In this document: piece by piece, positions 10,990 through 26,680 of the stretch
How positions within the stretch are numbered: position 1 is the stretch's first letter
Layout of the letters: every line of letters starts with the position of its first letter
Source: Amia ocellicauda
Taxonomy: Eukaryota; Chordata; Actinopteri; Amiiformes; Amiidae
NCBI RefSeq assembly: GCF_036373705.1
Contig: NC_089851.1
Location: forward strand, 59,689,350-59,753,349
DNA: 64,000 nt
Reading direction: 5' to 3'
Notes under the pieces: generated by a model
What the model saw: the letters and a program-made list of their open reading frames with translations, nothing else
Told to the model about the DNA's origin: nothing
Databases searched by the model: none
Translations under genes and position numbers: made by a program

Positions 10990-12170
10990 TTCTAGTGATC
11001 TTCTCTGATAAGGCTCCACTTGAAAGTAGTGCTCATCCTCTTCGCTTGCACTATCACACTCTGGCTCACATTCTCTCCCCCTGTTGGGCCGAGTTCTGCT
11101 GTTTCTTGGTTGATGTTCTTGCTTTGGTTTGGTACTTTGAGTTGATGTGGTGTTAAGAGGTAAATGGTCACATGGATGGAGAAGATTGCGATGTAAAACT
11201 CTTTACTCTGCTCAGGTTTTACTTCGTAGATTGGTCCATCATCTGCCACCTGGCGTGTGACAACGTGAACTTCATCCTCCCAGTAATTCTGCAGTTTCCC
11301 GGGCCCACCTCTTGGAGTCAGATTTTTCACGAGGACCCTGCTTCCCAGGAATAGGTCAGTGCACATCACTTTTTGGTCGTAATTCCTTTTGTTCCATTCA
11401 GCAGACTTGGTTGCCTGTTCTCTCGCTATCTCACAAGCTTCTTGCATCCCTTTCGTCCATCGTTCCATGTACTCACTATAACTCTGAGAGTTGTTTTCTG
11501 AGTTTTGCCCAAAGAGAGCATCGATGGGCAGCTTTGGTGAGCGGCTGAACAGCAGATGGAAAGGTGAAAAGCCAGTCACGTCACATCTAGTACAGTTGTA
11601 TGCAAATATTAATTTGTTGAGTGCATTCTTCCAATCAGATTTTTGTCTTTCAGTCAGGGTTTTCAGCATCTGCAGTAATGTCCGGTTAAATCTTTCCACC
11701 TGCCCATTCCCTTGGGGGTGGTAGGGGGTGGTCCTTGACGCCACTGTACTTTTCAAGTTGGGTAAGCAGATGATTTTCGAATTCTCCCCCTTGGTCGTGG
11801 TGAATTCTGGATGGAAACCCAAACTTGAGGGCGAAATCATTGAATAACCGGTCAGCCACTGTTTTTGCTGATTTTGAGGTTGTGGCATAGGCCTGTGCAA
11901 ACCGGGTGAAGTGGTCAACGATTACCAAAATGTACTCGTAGTCCCCCTTGCATTTGTCCAGATGAAGAAAGTCAATGTACACTAATTTGAATGGGTGGGT
12001 CGTTTTGATGCTTTTAAAGGGCGCTCTTGTGTCACGGCATGTTTTTTTTTGTTTGATGCAGGAGCATGTTCTCAGGGCATAGTTTTCAATGTCTTTCTGC
12101 ATGTAGGGCCAGAAGAACCGATCCCTAAGGAGGCTCGTGGTGCGGTCGAGGCCCTCATGACCCATCTCAT
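10990..12170 (-). pseudogene. Gypsy integrase region (fossil)
   Basis: Recognisable parts are an N-terminal zinc-binding region (GHEGLDRTTSLLRDRFFWPY), the start of the catalytic core (LVYIDFLHLD) and its end (TPYHPQGNGQVERFNRTLLQ). A Ty3/gypsy-type C-terminal tail follows down to about 10576. Fossil. Confidence 0.85.
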
Positions 12171-12279
12171 TATGCAGTTCCCTTAGAACAGTTCTTTTGA
12201 ATTGAGTTGGTAATAGCAGCTGTGTCCTTTGAGATGTGTGGTGTAACAGAATGCCATGTTCATCCAGTTTCAGCTGATC

Positions 12280-13810
12280 TCATTCTCTCAGAAGAACTTT
12301 GGATAGAGAGTTGACAGAGCGCCACTGCTGAGGGGGCCTAGATCCTGTTTGTAAGTGCTCAACGATTACTCTAATGTCCTTGTCATTCTTTTGTGGTTGT
12401 CTAATTTCTTCTTTTGACAGGGGTTTGAGGAGTCCCTCATTTTCCTCCACACATGCTGATACACTCGGACAGGCTACAGCCAGGGACACATCTGGATTAT
12501 TCTGGATCTCCAATGCTTGCACTACAGCTCCCACACAGTCAGATGAGAACTCCTCAGTACATTCTCTCATTGTCATTTCCAGATCCGCTGGCATCCTGGA
12601 GAGTGAGTCTGCATCTATGTTTTCTTTACCTGGACAGTAGCGGATGGTAAAGTGGAAGTCTGCGAGCTCTGACACCCATGTACACCAGGTGGTGTTCAAC
12701 TTTGCAGAGGTCAGAACATAGGTCAATGGGTTATTGTCGCTGAACACTGTAAAGGTTGGTGCGTAATAGAGATAGTCTCTGAATTTTTCAGTTACAGCCC
12801 ATTTCAAAGCTAAAAATTCCAACTTCCCACTGTGCAGGTGGTAATTTTTCTCTGCCTTTGTCAAAGTTCGTGAACCATAGGTAATTACTCTCAGCTTGCC
12901 ATTCTGATTCTGGTATAGAATGGCTCCCAACCCTTGGTTGGATGCATCTGTATGGAGGATGAACGGTTGGGAGAAGTCTGGAAATCCTAAGATTGGAGGC
13001 TGAACCAAGCAGTTAATCAACTTCTCAAGTATCTGCTGATGGTGTTCTGTCCACTAAATTGATTTACTTGATGGCACCACTTGATTCCGTTTGTTGTTTC
13101 TTACTTTGTGGTTTTCTTTTCTCTGTGGCTCATCACCGCCAGTGTTACATTTTAGCAGATCGTAGAGGGGACTGGTAATACGGGAGAAGTCTTTGATATA
13201 TTGCCGATAATAGCTGAGCAGGCCCAGAATCTTGTGTAGCTCTCCCACCGTGCTTGGTGTCTGTTCCTTAAGCGCCGTTACAGCGGCTGTGTCCACGGGA
13301 TCAACACGACTGCCTTCAGCTGAGACAATTCTGCCCAGATAGCGCACCTCCCTCTTAAAGAGCTCACATTTTCTTGGTTTTAACTTGACTCCATGGGATT
13401 GCAATCTTTGCAGCACTCGCCTTACTGCTTCCACCTGTTCGTTTAAGGACTCCGTGAAGACCAGGATGTCATTTAAATAGGGTATGCAAATTTTATCCCT
13501 CAATCCTTCTAGGCATTCCTCCATAAACCGATGGAACGCGGCACAAGCATTCATAAGGCTGAAAGGGATACGAATCCATTCGTAGAGGCCCCACGGTGTT
13601 GTGAATGCAGTCTGGGGACATGAAGCCTTGGTGGTATGCCTTTCTCTGGTCCAGCAGAGAGAGCCACACATTGCCCCCCAGGCCATTGAGAATATCCTGC
13701 ACCCTGGGTATTGGCTGGCGATCGGGGATTGTTTTGCTGTTCAGGCCCCTATGCACAGCCTGAGACTGCCATCCTTTTTACAGACGCAGACAATTGGGGA
13801 AAAGTAAGGG
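12280..13810 (-). pseudogene. Gypsy reverse transcriptase and RNase H region (fossil)
   Basis: The reverse transcriptase occupies about 13050-13810 (palm and thumb motifs such as [20 protein letters not shown] and [17 protein letters not shown]). RNase H follows at about 12280-13020 (FILHTDASNQGLGAILYQ). Fossil. Confidence 0.87.
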
Positions 13811-14128
13811 GAATGAGACTTGGCCACCCATCCTTGAGCAATCAGGTCATGTAAATAGTCCTTAATTTCCTGGTATAACGGTTTAGGGACTTGAAGACTC
13901 TGTATAGGATGTTGAAGAAAGTGTTTTGTGATAATTATATAATGTTTTATATTAATACTAGCATTAGAAATAGTTTTGTATACAGACTGAGCAGATTAGA
14001 TTTAGCAGGACAAGTAAAGGGTCAACAAGGTCGATTTGTTAGAAACTCCTGTCAGTAATGAAAGATTACACAGTGCTGAAATAGCCTACAGATGTCTGCT
14101 GAGAATTTGTTTATGACTTAATCGTTTC

Positions 14129-14401
14129 TCAAGATAGGCAGAAATTGTTTCTGTTAATGAGCACAGGAATGATTAACTCTTTCTCATTGGTTACAGGGGA
14201 TGCCAGCTTGAAGGTCATCTCCAACCATCCTGTGTATGGCATGTTTGTTCCATTGGCTGCCAACAGACGCACACTGTCTGGTGCTTCTGTTGCCTCTGAA
14301 ATGTTTCTCAGTGTCACCTCAGGTGCGTATTTGGCTTTCCACTGCTCATCAATACTGCATACTTGGGAGCCTGTGTCCCATAATGCTTCTGTCTTTTGCA
14401 T
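14129..14401 (-). pseudogene. Gypsy aspartic protease region (fossil)
   Basis: The active-site motif ALWDTGSQVCSI and the later LLAANGTNMPYTGWLEMTF mark a retroviral-type aspartic protease between gag and reverse transcriptase. Fossil. Confidence 0.8.
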
Positions 14402-14540
14402 TGTTTACCCACTAAAGACGTGATGGCAGAATGCTGGTTAACTTGACAAGTGGCAGTTAAAATACTATTAAGTGACTGGAACTCAAGCTGTTTCTGATTG
14501 CTCATGCTATCATGTTTTTAGGCCTTCTCTACTGGTCGGC

Positions 14541-16436
14541 TCACGCCCTGTCCCTTGGGGGCAACCCGCTCCGGTTTAACGCAGCTCCTGGCTGAGGCCT
14601 GGGGCCTTTACTCCTACAGCCAGCTGAGAAGTGTTCACTGCTACCACAGTGGTAACAATGGGTGCAAGGTTCCTCTGCTTTACGCTGCTGGCAATGGAAA
14701 CATTGTCTGGCTCGCCAAGGACGGGGTTGGCGAAACTGATAAAGGTGCTGTTGTGGTGGCACCATATACTGCTGGGGATAATACTGTGGTGCTGCAAAAC
14801 TTGAAGGCTGAGTTGCATAATTGATGGACATGGGATGCTGCTGAGGGGAAGGATATACAAACGGCCGTCCATGGTGAGTAGAATGTTCTTGTGGAACAGT
14901 TGACAACTGAACTAGGTTTGCTGGTGGAAGAGGTATTTTCTGGTCCTTCACCTGTTGTTGGCTTTGTGAGAACTGGTGTGGAGACATGTACGGACCTGCC
15001 TGCTGTTGATATGTAGCTGTATCTGGTTTCCAGGTCTGATGCTCTTGGGCTTGGGTCCATCTTGATGTCTGTCGGGAACCCAGAGATGAGATCTGATGCT
15101 GTGGGGACACTGCTGCTGCTGGTTCTTTGTTATAGACTGCGAAACACTGCTGAGGAACAGATAAGGGTTGTTGGATTGTCTTTTTAATCTGCATGATATC
15201 ATCACTCAGGCTTTTCAGTTGTGACATTAAATCGAACTTTTTAAATTTTAAATCGAGACTGTTTGGCCTGGAATTGTTGTTCAGGGGCAGGCTTGTTTAG
15301 CTGCACAGCATGAACACTACCACTCTTATCATATTTTCGTTTGTTCTGTGTTTCAGATTCATTGGAACAAGCCACGAATTTTTCCAGCAACACGGTGGGA
15401 TCTGACAGGTATGGTTAAAGGTCACTTTGGATGTGGTCGTTTTGCAATCCGGTCAAAACTGTGTGCAAGAACATTTTGTGGACCAGAGCATGATCATATT
15501 TTAACCCTGAGTCATCCTCCTGAATTTTCTGTCTAAGATTAAGGGCTCGTAGGAAGCTTTGTGGAGTTTCTCTAGGGCACTGAGCTTCTGTGGTGAGCTG
15601 CTTATATAGTTCAGTAGCATTTTTCTCCTGATAATGAGAGCAAAGTATCCATCTCAGCATTGGGAGTGTCAGCCCTGCCTTTCCCTCAAGATAGCTCCGC
15701 AGCTGAAGCACTGGTGTGATAGCTCTGATGACAGAATCTATTAATTCCTGTTTTAGATAGCCCTTATGGAGTCCACTTTCTATCTGCCATGCCAGACTGG
15801 AGAATGAGAGCCGATCCTTTTGTCCTCAGTCTCCTATTAGACCAGAAATTCTTTCTAGCATGCTGAGGTAACTGGTCTCTTTAATATGGGTGGAGAATAA
15901 ACTGGGCCATGGTCTACATATGTCTGTCCATTTCCTGCATGCTGTGGTGCGGCTGGACTAATGTGCATGGCAGAAAACAGTTCAGCTGCATTTCTTTTAC
16001 TCTCTGACATCGTTCTCTGGACTGTGTTAACATCTCCAGGTTTATTTTCCTCTCTTTCTGTCCCTGGTTCAGATGTATTAATTGTGATTCCCATGAGCTG
16101 ACTCAGTTTATCATTAATCATTAAGAGTTCAGCCATGCCGCCATCTTCTAACTCATCTAGCTCATTTCTCAGAAGATGGTTACTAAGGTGGCTCAACAGA
16201 GACAAATGAGTCACATGTGTCTCATCCTCTCGTGTTAGGTGAAGAAAGACACTGAGTTCTGCCAGCTTTTTGCGTAATAGTGTGCATAATTTCTCACCAA
16301 TTTCATCCTGAAGCGGTTTAAGCTCATCCATTTTTAGCTGCCATGTAGACACACCGTTGAGAGTGGCGTTTACCTTACTGACTTGACCTTGCTGCCGCTG
16401 GTAACAAACTGAACCTCCAGCACAGGCACTGCTCAC
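14541..16436 (-). pseudogene. Gypsy gag region (fossil)
   Basis: The region between the right LTR and the protease encodes a gag-like product: a capsid-like helical part (KQLTTEAQCPRETPQSFLRA), a glutamine- and proline-rich stretch and a cysteine-rich nucleic-acid-binding end (CTHCYHCGSSEHFSAGC). Fossil. Confidence 0.75.
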
Positions 16437-17117
16437 TCAGTCTTTCCCACTACTTGCCCTGAATGTCTCACACTTCTGCTCCTCTGGATCACTAATAAGG
16501 GGATGATGTTGCTAATCTCAACATAAATGAATACAAATTATGTACATTAACACATGTGCATAGTCTCAACACAACTTTGAATTACATGCTGTTAATGTTA
16601 ACACTTTCACAATTTCATTCATGCCATGTATGTAAATAAGTTCACTAGACTACATAGCCTACGCCATATACATACTCACACTATCAGTGAATCAGCACGA
16701 AATAAACTCACAACACAGAATTAATGAATGAAGGAAAACATGAAACACATACAATGACACTACATATATACCGTCTGTAATTCAGTCATCTCATTCACCA
16801 GCATGCACGCTAATTGCGGCACATCTGCTAACCATGTGTTCAGCACCGATCGTTAACATTAAACAGAGGTTACAGACATAACACTCATACACATCTCGTA
16901 AAACAATCAATATAGAAAACAGTCTTTCTTATAAAGCGATTAGAACAATGATGGTGTGCATTTTGTACATTTTATACCTGTTAAGGATGATATTAAATGA
17001 ATACACGTTAAAGTGATGCTTCTTCACCGATGCTTTATCATGAATTAAGCGTATGGCGAGAACTCCCTCTACAAATGTACACAACGACGTGCACATGCAC
17101 GTATAACCAATCACACA

Positions 17118-17275
17118 TGAAAACACAGAAATACGAAAACTGTGACAGTGCTAATAATCATGCAACATATCATGGGGAGAAAAATATAAAGGAATAAAAT
17201 CTATCAAGGAATAAGAAACTGTTATAATTATATTGAGAATTATCCAATGTAAGGAGAATTATTCAGCATACCACA
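17118..17275 (-). repeat. 5' LTR of the gypsy fossil
   Basis: It is the partner of 10277-10436. It starts TGAAAACACAG and ends GCATACCACA on the plus strand, so on the coding strand it has the usual TG...CA ends. Confidence 0.85.
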
Positions 17276-17826
17276 CTTGCTCCTAGCTGCACTAGTAGAG
17301 CAGCCGTCCTTGCTATTCTAAGCAGAGGGTGTAAGAGTTGAGCTCTGCTGATTGCATACAGTTCCCGGTAAGAGCGTGACTGCCGTCCTTGCTTTTGGGC
17401 GGCCTAGGTGTGGCCTTGCGCGGCCCCTGGGATTACTGTCTGGAGTTGTGTTGTCAAGGTCCCCTAGCGGTTCACCTCGGGGCAGGCTCCCTTATCAGCT
17501 CACTGCCTCCTCCCTTGCAACGGTTTTGTTTGACAGTAACCCCTCCCCCTTGGGCAGTGCTTCTGACGTTAAAGATAACAAACGGTTGCAAATGCAACCC
17601 CGGTTTTCTGAAAAAGGAAGCACTGCCCAAGGGTTGCAAGGATGAACCTGCGACAGACGTCACGCTCAATAGAACAGGAAGTGGGAAGGGACCTGTTCTG
17701 AGTGACGCACGCAGGGGCCAAGGGCAAATTCGATAGTGACGTTTTTGATCAGGATCCTACAAAGATTCCCAACTTATCATTCTGTGCTGCAATTTCAGAG
17801 TATATTGAGATATTAAACTACATAAA
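17276..17826. other. No gene; contains a 17-bp perfect inverted repeat
   Basis: Arms CCCTTGGGCAGTGCTTC (17547-17563) and GAAGCACTGCCCAAGGG (17617-17633) are separated by 53 bases that themselves hold GTTGCAAATGCAAC. It may be a MITE terminus or a worn repeat; no target duplication was seen. Confidence 0.6.
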
Positions 17827-17839
17827 TTATTATTATTAT

Positions 17840-17985
17840 TATCATTTAGCTGACACTCTTATCCAGGGCAACTTACATTTGTACCCATTTATACAGCTGG
17901 GCATTTTACTGGAGCAATCTAAGTTAAGTATCTTGCTCAAGGGTACAACAGCACTGCCCCACCCGGGATTTGAGCCCATGGGCAA
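17840..17985 (-). mobile_element. SINE with L2-type 3' tail, partial
   Basis: CATTTAGCTGACACTCTTAT with CCAGGGCAACTTACA, then TTGCTCAAGGGTACAACAGC and GGATTTGAGCCCATG, read in reverse give a tRNA-derived head remnant and the L2-type tail of a common fish SINE. An (ATT)n tract lies next to the tail. Confidence 0.65.
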
Positions 17986-20900
17986 ACAAACCTCCACCTC
18001 ATCCTCATTCTGCAAAAAAATGGCTCCCTTCCTTCCCTGTGTCTCCTGCTGAATTGGAAGCGGCTCTAATGAGGATCCCTGCTGTGTGAGTCGAAAGGGA
18101 TGCCCAGTGATCAGTTTCCCATGAATAATTGAGGACAGCTTCCCAGTGTCTCTGTTGCAGCCGCCCGGCCTCAGGTAGGGCTGAGTGTGTCTGTGGCTAT
18201 GACTCTGGCTGGGGCTGTAGATGGGGCCGGGGCTCTGTCTTTGGCTCGGGCCCCTACGGAGAGCGTGTTGCCCCCTCTCTCCCTGAGGACTCCGCTGGGG
18301 AAGGTGAGAGCAGGCAGTCGCATGGTGTGTGCCTCGTGCCCGTAGCCCATCTCCGTCCCTGTCCCATGTCCGGTAACAGCGGCTGTGTGGACCTGCCGGA
18401 GCCCGTGCTGCTGGTGGTTTCTGCTGGGCTCGAGGACGAACTGTTCACCGCAAAGACATGGTGATCTGCGGACTGCTGTGGAATTACAGCACTGATCACT
18501 TAACGTCAGAGTGACTAGATTTTTATATTCCTGGTGAGAGAGTGTGTGGATGATGTTGTTAGATAGGTGAATCTGCGTGTTTTCTTCGCTGACTCCTCCA
18601 CCTGTAAGTGAACGACTTTCTGCACAGCTGTTAACCCCTTGTGCCCTGACAGTAATAACGAGAGGGTGAAGGGGGGGCCCAATTAAATAATGATGATGAT
18701 TATGTTGCACATCTGGCTGATATTCAGAAGTAAAGGTAAACACTGATAGTGCAGACAGGTCGTGTTGAGCAGTACAGAGAAAAAGAGCAGCGAAAAAACG
18801 TTTTAATGCAAATATTGAACATTGACAGCGGTTTTTAGATTTGTACAATATCTGTAGAACAGGTGTGGGATCAGCTGCATAACTATGAAGTGCATGGAGA
18901 GAGTGGGGGGACAGTGTCGGAGGCCTGAGAGGCCAGAGCATCTGAACTTCACAGCAACACAAACACACAGACTGACTGTCCTGGAAGTAAACGAGACGCC
19001 GGAAAGCACGATTCAGCCAAAGGCACATTTATCCACCCAGTGTTTAAATTTCACCGTTAATTCAAGGAAGTTTAATTCCCTCCTTAATTAGGAAGACAGT
19101 ATGTTAGCTCCCTATGTTAGGACCACTGCTTTTGTAAAATGCCCCGTTCTGGGAGTATTTGATGGGCTTTAATGCAATGAAACAATGAGTCCTGCCCAGA
19201 AGTCAGAGGCAGCGTCTGTGTTTACGCAGTGCTCTGGTCAGAAACAGCCTCCTGGTCGAGTCGTGTTTGATCTGACTGAGAGTTAAAAGCTTGCAGGAGA
19301 GATTGTGTTGTTTCCACGTTACTGGTCTTGAGCTCCACCCGGTTCCACAGAGCGCTGGAGGTGACAAACCAGGGCGGCTTGTCCAGTAATTCAGCCCAAC
19401 GGTACTTGCTGTGTAATCTGTAGCACTTTGCAGTGTGTGTGCGTATGATCACATTACCACTCTACTCTCTGTGAGCCCAGCTGGTCTGGGTGGCTGAGTC
19501 ACTGGGAAGGCAGAGGAGTCGGATAATTTCCTCCAGACTCTGGGAGTCGGCGTCGGCCTTGGGTGGCAACTACGCATTGTGGGATTTGGAGAAACGTGTT
19601 TACAAAATGTAATGAGTTTCTCACTCATCTTACAAGACTTAAACCTGGGTCTCGACTGATCAACGCAGTCTTTGAAACAAGTGGAGCTCTTCAGTTTATC
19701 TTCATTTGGTTGTGTCTCCTTCACACCCAGCGTCTCTGTCTCTTACTGCAGCGTTGTAGTGATTCTGTGTGACCTCTCAGTGACCTGGTCATCCCTGTGT
19801 TTTTAACAGAAAGCACTTCCACATAAACGGTTGTGCATTAAATCGCTCTTCTAATAGAAATATCAGCTCAGGGTCAGAACCACTGGGCTGTAAGTCAGCA
19901 GAACAAGAGTGGAAGCCCCTTCCAGCTAAGTTTTGATTTGAAAGATCTTGCTGCAGTTAATAGTTATACTGTGTTTGGTTTGTTTGACTCTTCTAGGTAA
20001 CGAGGTTCCCGACCCCTGAGCTACAGGTGCTAAGGACTTCAAATATGGTTCTGCATTGAGGTCCGTAAACTCTGCTTCTCTTATCGTCCTGTAATGGGCC
20101 TTGCAGTGCAACTGGGGGGAGATCCCAGTAGCATGAGAGTCAATCTGCTGTGTAATCCCTCTGGGGCAGATTTGGACAAAGATACCCCACTGTGTGGTAC
20201 ATATGTTGGTTCCAGAAGTGCTGCGATTGGGTTTGAAAGCTTATAGATTGTTTTATGTTTGATCTGGTGTGGGTCTACAAAAAATGCCACATCCACGCCG
20301 TGCACATGAGAGTGGGCAGGGGGTTCTTCTTTAATTATTGCCCTCAACTAAACCCTCGGGGCAGCATTGTAGTCCCACCTCCGAGCTCTAGACACGGACA
20401 GGTGATTGGTTCCCCTGTCTGCCTTGTTTGACGGCTGTTTTCCTTGTCATTCCAAAGCTGTTGTTTGAAGGATTGCATGAGTTCCCCTTGTCACTTTGTA
20501 ATGTCATTATTATTGTTTTGTTTTATTTTAAATTGTTATTAATACCTTTTGTTTGTGATTCAGGTTGAATTACATCTCAAATCCTGCCATCATCAGGCGT
20601 GAATCACTGGTCATATCGATGTGTGTTGATTGTGATCAAACGATTGAATTATAAAAGTGTTATTTTTAAATGGTGAATCACGCAGTTTATTATTGCAGAC
20701 CTTTTTCACATTTTATTAGCAGACACCTATATCCAATATACGCAGAGCTCATATATTTGAAGTATCTCATGAAACTGGAATAAATGGATCACATTTCATC
20801 ACTAGCGATGTTTGTCTCCTTCCGCTTGTGGAAAGTCTCCCTTCTGACTTCAACCGACCCACAGCCCTCACACCTCTGCTGATCTCCTCCATGACCGACT

Positions 20901-21537
20901 GGCTCATCCAGCGCTCAAACAGACGTGTGGTCGTCCGCGCAGAGGTCCGGTTGTGCGGCAGAAACGTCCCGCTGATCATGAAGGCAGAGACCTGTTTTCA
21001 CAGTGTGGATCGGCTCAGAGAGGAGCTGGGCTTCTGTTTTGGGTTTTCTCTCATTTGTTTGGCACTATAAATCAACCTGCACTGATTTCACCACAGACTC
21101 CCTGTTTCTGTATCTATTTCCTGAGGGCAAGGCAGGGTCAATACTAGTATTCTTCATAAAACATGAGAGAGATGAGATTGAATAAAATGCATCGTTCTTA
21201 TTATTATTATTATTATTGTAATTATTTACTTCTTAACAGACACCCTTATCCGGGGGAGTGAATCAAAAGAGCAAAAATACAAATCGGGCATAACACAAAC
21301 TAAAGGTCCAAAATGAATGAGGTTTATTATTAATTCCTTAATTCATTATTACTATTACATATTTAATTCATTTTGCCACGTGATCGTTCCATTTTATTTG
21401 AGAAACAGACTTTTTTGATGCTTGTCAATCTTCCTTCCTGTGTGGAAGCACTAAACCACTAAACCAGCACATACGCATGAAATGTGAAGTGGTTTTAAGT
21501 GGCCTACTAACGCAGCCAACTGTCCTGATTAGGTGTC
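17986..21537. other. No gene recognised
   Basis: The part 18130-18480 is GC-richer, but its open frames show no known domain. Scraps of the L2-type SINE tail occur near 20710 and 21225, next to an (ATT)n tract at about 21200. I see no supported exon. Confidence 0.5.
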
Positions 21538-21545
21538 ATCTATAT

Positions 21546-21793
21546 CAGGGGTTCCCAGCCCCGGTCCTGCAGGAGCTCCAACCCTGCTGGTTAATTGAAC
21601 CCTTAATTGAACTAATTGACTTTCTAAATTGTGTAACAGATAAAAAGCTGGTTCCTTAGGAAAATAAGTTCCTTATACAATTGTAAACTGAAAAGCCCTA
21701 ATGTTTAAATTATTTAAAAGGAAATTATTAGTTGAATTAAGGGTTCAATTAAGTAATTGAGAGCTCCCCCAGAAGCAGGGCTGGGAACCCCTG
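21546..21793. mobile_element. hAT-type MITE with 8-bp target duplication
   Basis: The terminal inverted repeats are CAGGGGTTCCCAGCCC at the left and GGGCTGGGAACCCCTG at the right. The flanks are the exact 8-bp duplication ATCTATAT (21538-21545 and 21794-21801), the size made by hAT transposases. The 248-bp interior has no coding capacity; it also contains an inverted copy of TTAATTGAACCCTTAATTGA-like sequence. Confidence 0.88.
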
Positions 21794-21801
21794 ATCTATA
21801 T

Positions 21802-22287
21802 GACTGAAGTATTGGAATTAGTTTAAAATAAATGTATACATTGAGACAAAGGTGTGTGTGTGTGTGGGGGGGGGTGGGGTTACAGAACTCTATTGCATAT
21901 GTTTTTTGTACATTAATAATGCAGCACTTATGAGACTTTAAAGTAGCTGTCACAGGTCAAAACAGACTCTGTGAAATATTCTCAAAACAAATTGTCCCTC
22001 CTCACCAGCACAAAAGCCCTGCTACACAATCACAATCACACTAAATTAAAGCAAAACATTTTATTGGGCAAAGAGAAAAAGAAATCCACCAATGATTTGG
22101 ATAGGAAGCCTTCATCAGGGCATAATGTATGGAGCATTGTAAGGCTCAAAATTAAATCTTAAAGATATATAAAGTTAAATAAAGTTTTTTTAATTTAGTG
22201 CTTGAAGAGCTGTGGGGCTTTCTGTTTTCTGCTCGTTAAAATACAGCTCTGCAGGATCTCTTTTCCAAACGTCCATGACGGCCAACC
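21802..22287. other. 3' flank of the kinase gene
   Basis: There is no ORF of interest. A minus-strand AATAAA at about 22052-22057 lies some 230 bases after the kinase stop and could serve as its polyadenylation signal. A (GT)n/G-rich tract lies at 21851-21880. Confidence 0.4.
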
Positions 22288-25236
<2,949 letters not shown>

Positions 25237-26680
25237 CTTCTCTGTATCTCTCTCTCTCAATGGGTATAGTCCTTACCACAGTGTCAAACCTCGCAGCTGA
25301 GAGATTGAACGAATGTGTAGTGTCTTCCAGGTGTGCTCAATAATGAGCCTGGCATAAGAAGGTTGGCATAGAACTCGGGAGCCAGGTGACGTTACAGTGC
25401 TGCAATGGCAATGCTTGCAACTTAAATGTCCGTTGGACTGCTCGCGTTTCTTCACATGATCACATGACCTCCACATGCACAGGACACATGTGGCCCAAAG
25501 CCGCCTTAACACATATGTGACCGATCGAAAACTTACACACGTTTTTCAAGGCGGTCGAGGGCGGCCTGTCTGTCAATGTGATCGCCGTGACGGCACTCAA
25601 GACCCAGACTCAAACTGTGCGGGTTCAAAGGAAACGCCGCTGCTCGCAATGCATAGAAAATACAGGCACCAATAATAGCCCAGACGTGTATTTAAACGAT
25701 GTGTTCAGCAGGCAGAATTCTCAACGGTTCAATTCAAACAGCTTCAAATTAAAATTATATGTGATGTGTATATGAGGTGTAAAAGAGTGATATTTGTTAA
25801 GGTTTAGTCAATGCAAATATGAATGTACGCATACAATGTGATCTTTAATATGAATACATTACAGAATCTACCCATACTTTCCACATGCCTGTCAGTAGCC
25901 ATAATAATGGCTGAAAATAACGCACCCCACCCTGCCTTCCTTTTGATTAATAAAGTATTAATAATACATGCAATGGCATAGAACATCTTATGGTATTTAA
26001 TACATGTAACTAACGGTGAATCTAAATTATTTTCTCGATTTAAATGTATCACTATCGTTAATTTAATAAAGGATGTTTTACATTGGCCACATTTCTATAA
26101 ATTCTGATGCTGTATTATGCAACGTAATCCTTGTTGTTATGTACAAATAAATATATGATCGATTTTTGTAATTTCTGTATCTGATATAAAGTCCACATAT
26201 CACTGCATAGAATAGTACAGCGTTGTACAGAGTATTTGAGTATTGACTCTTTATTCTTATAAATGAAATGCATCATCAGGGAGCCGCTGTAAATGTACAG
26301 AATGGCTTGATATGGTATTAAGGAACACAGGATTAAAGATTGCGGAAGAGTTCTTCTCACACAAAAGTACGAAAATTCCCGCTGGGAAACGGACGTGTCT
26401 TGTATTTCGCTGTGCAGACATGAGTTTAACACAGACTATTATTATAAATCTCCTTCCAGTACTCCAGATTATTCCCGAAGTTTTGTATCCTACACCGAGA
26501 AGCAAACAACATTTGTTTTTAGACGAAAAAGCCTGCTTTGTAAGGAGCAGACGAAACTTTGGAGAGAATGTGTCAGCCGTAAAATTAACTGAAACATCAA
26601 TTAAATTACATACATTAAATACAAAAAAGATGTTCAAGCAAAAACTGCACAATCGCAGTAGGGGTTGTAGCATTTTGTGG
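25237..26680. other. 5' flank of the kinase gene; no other gene recognised
   Basis: A CT-rich run lies just upstream of the kinase ATG (about 25236-25260). Farther out, AT-rich sequence holds open frames without known domains. HR1-encoding exons of a standard PKN gene were looked for to 26.7 kb and not seen. Confidence 0.5.

Larger units (their letters stand above)
10277..17275 (-). mobile_element. Ty3/gypsy LTR retrotransposon fossil
   Basis: Two direct repeats of about 158-160 bp bound the element: 10277-10436 and 17118-17275. Read on the minus strand they begin TGTGGTATGC. The purine run GAGGGGGAGAG lies just inside the left one, as expected for the tract that primes plus-strand synthesis. 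Inside, in minus-strand order, come gag, protease, reverse transcriptase, RNase H and integrase, the Ty3/gypsy order. The two LTRs differ at about 4-5 % of bases by eye, which suggests a moderate age. The element is broken, with roughly ten breaks. No target duplication was recognised and the primer-binding site is not identified. Confidence 0.9.

Noticed and set aside
18129-19028. Open frames of 80-285 codons on both strands in a GC-richer stretch
   Set aside because: No recognised domain, overlapping frames on both strands, low-complexity residues; likely chance.
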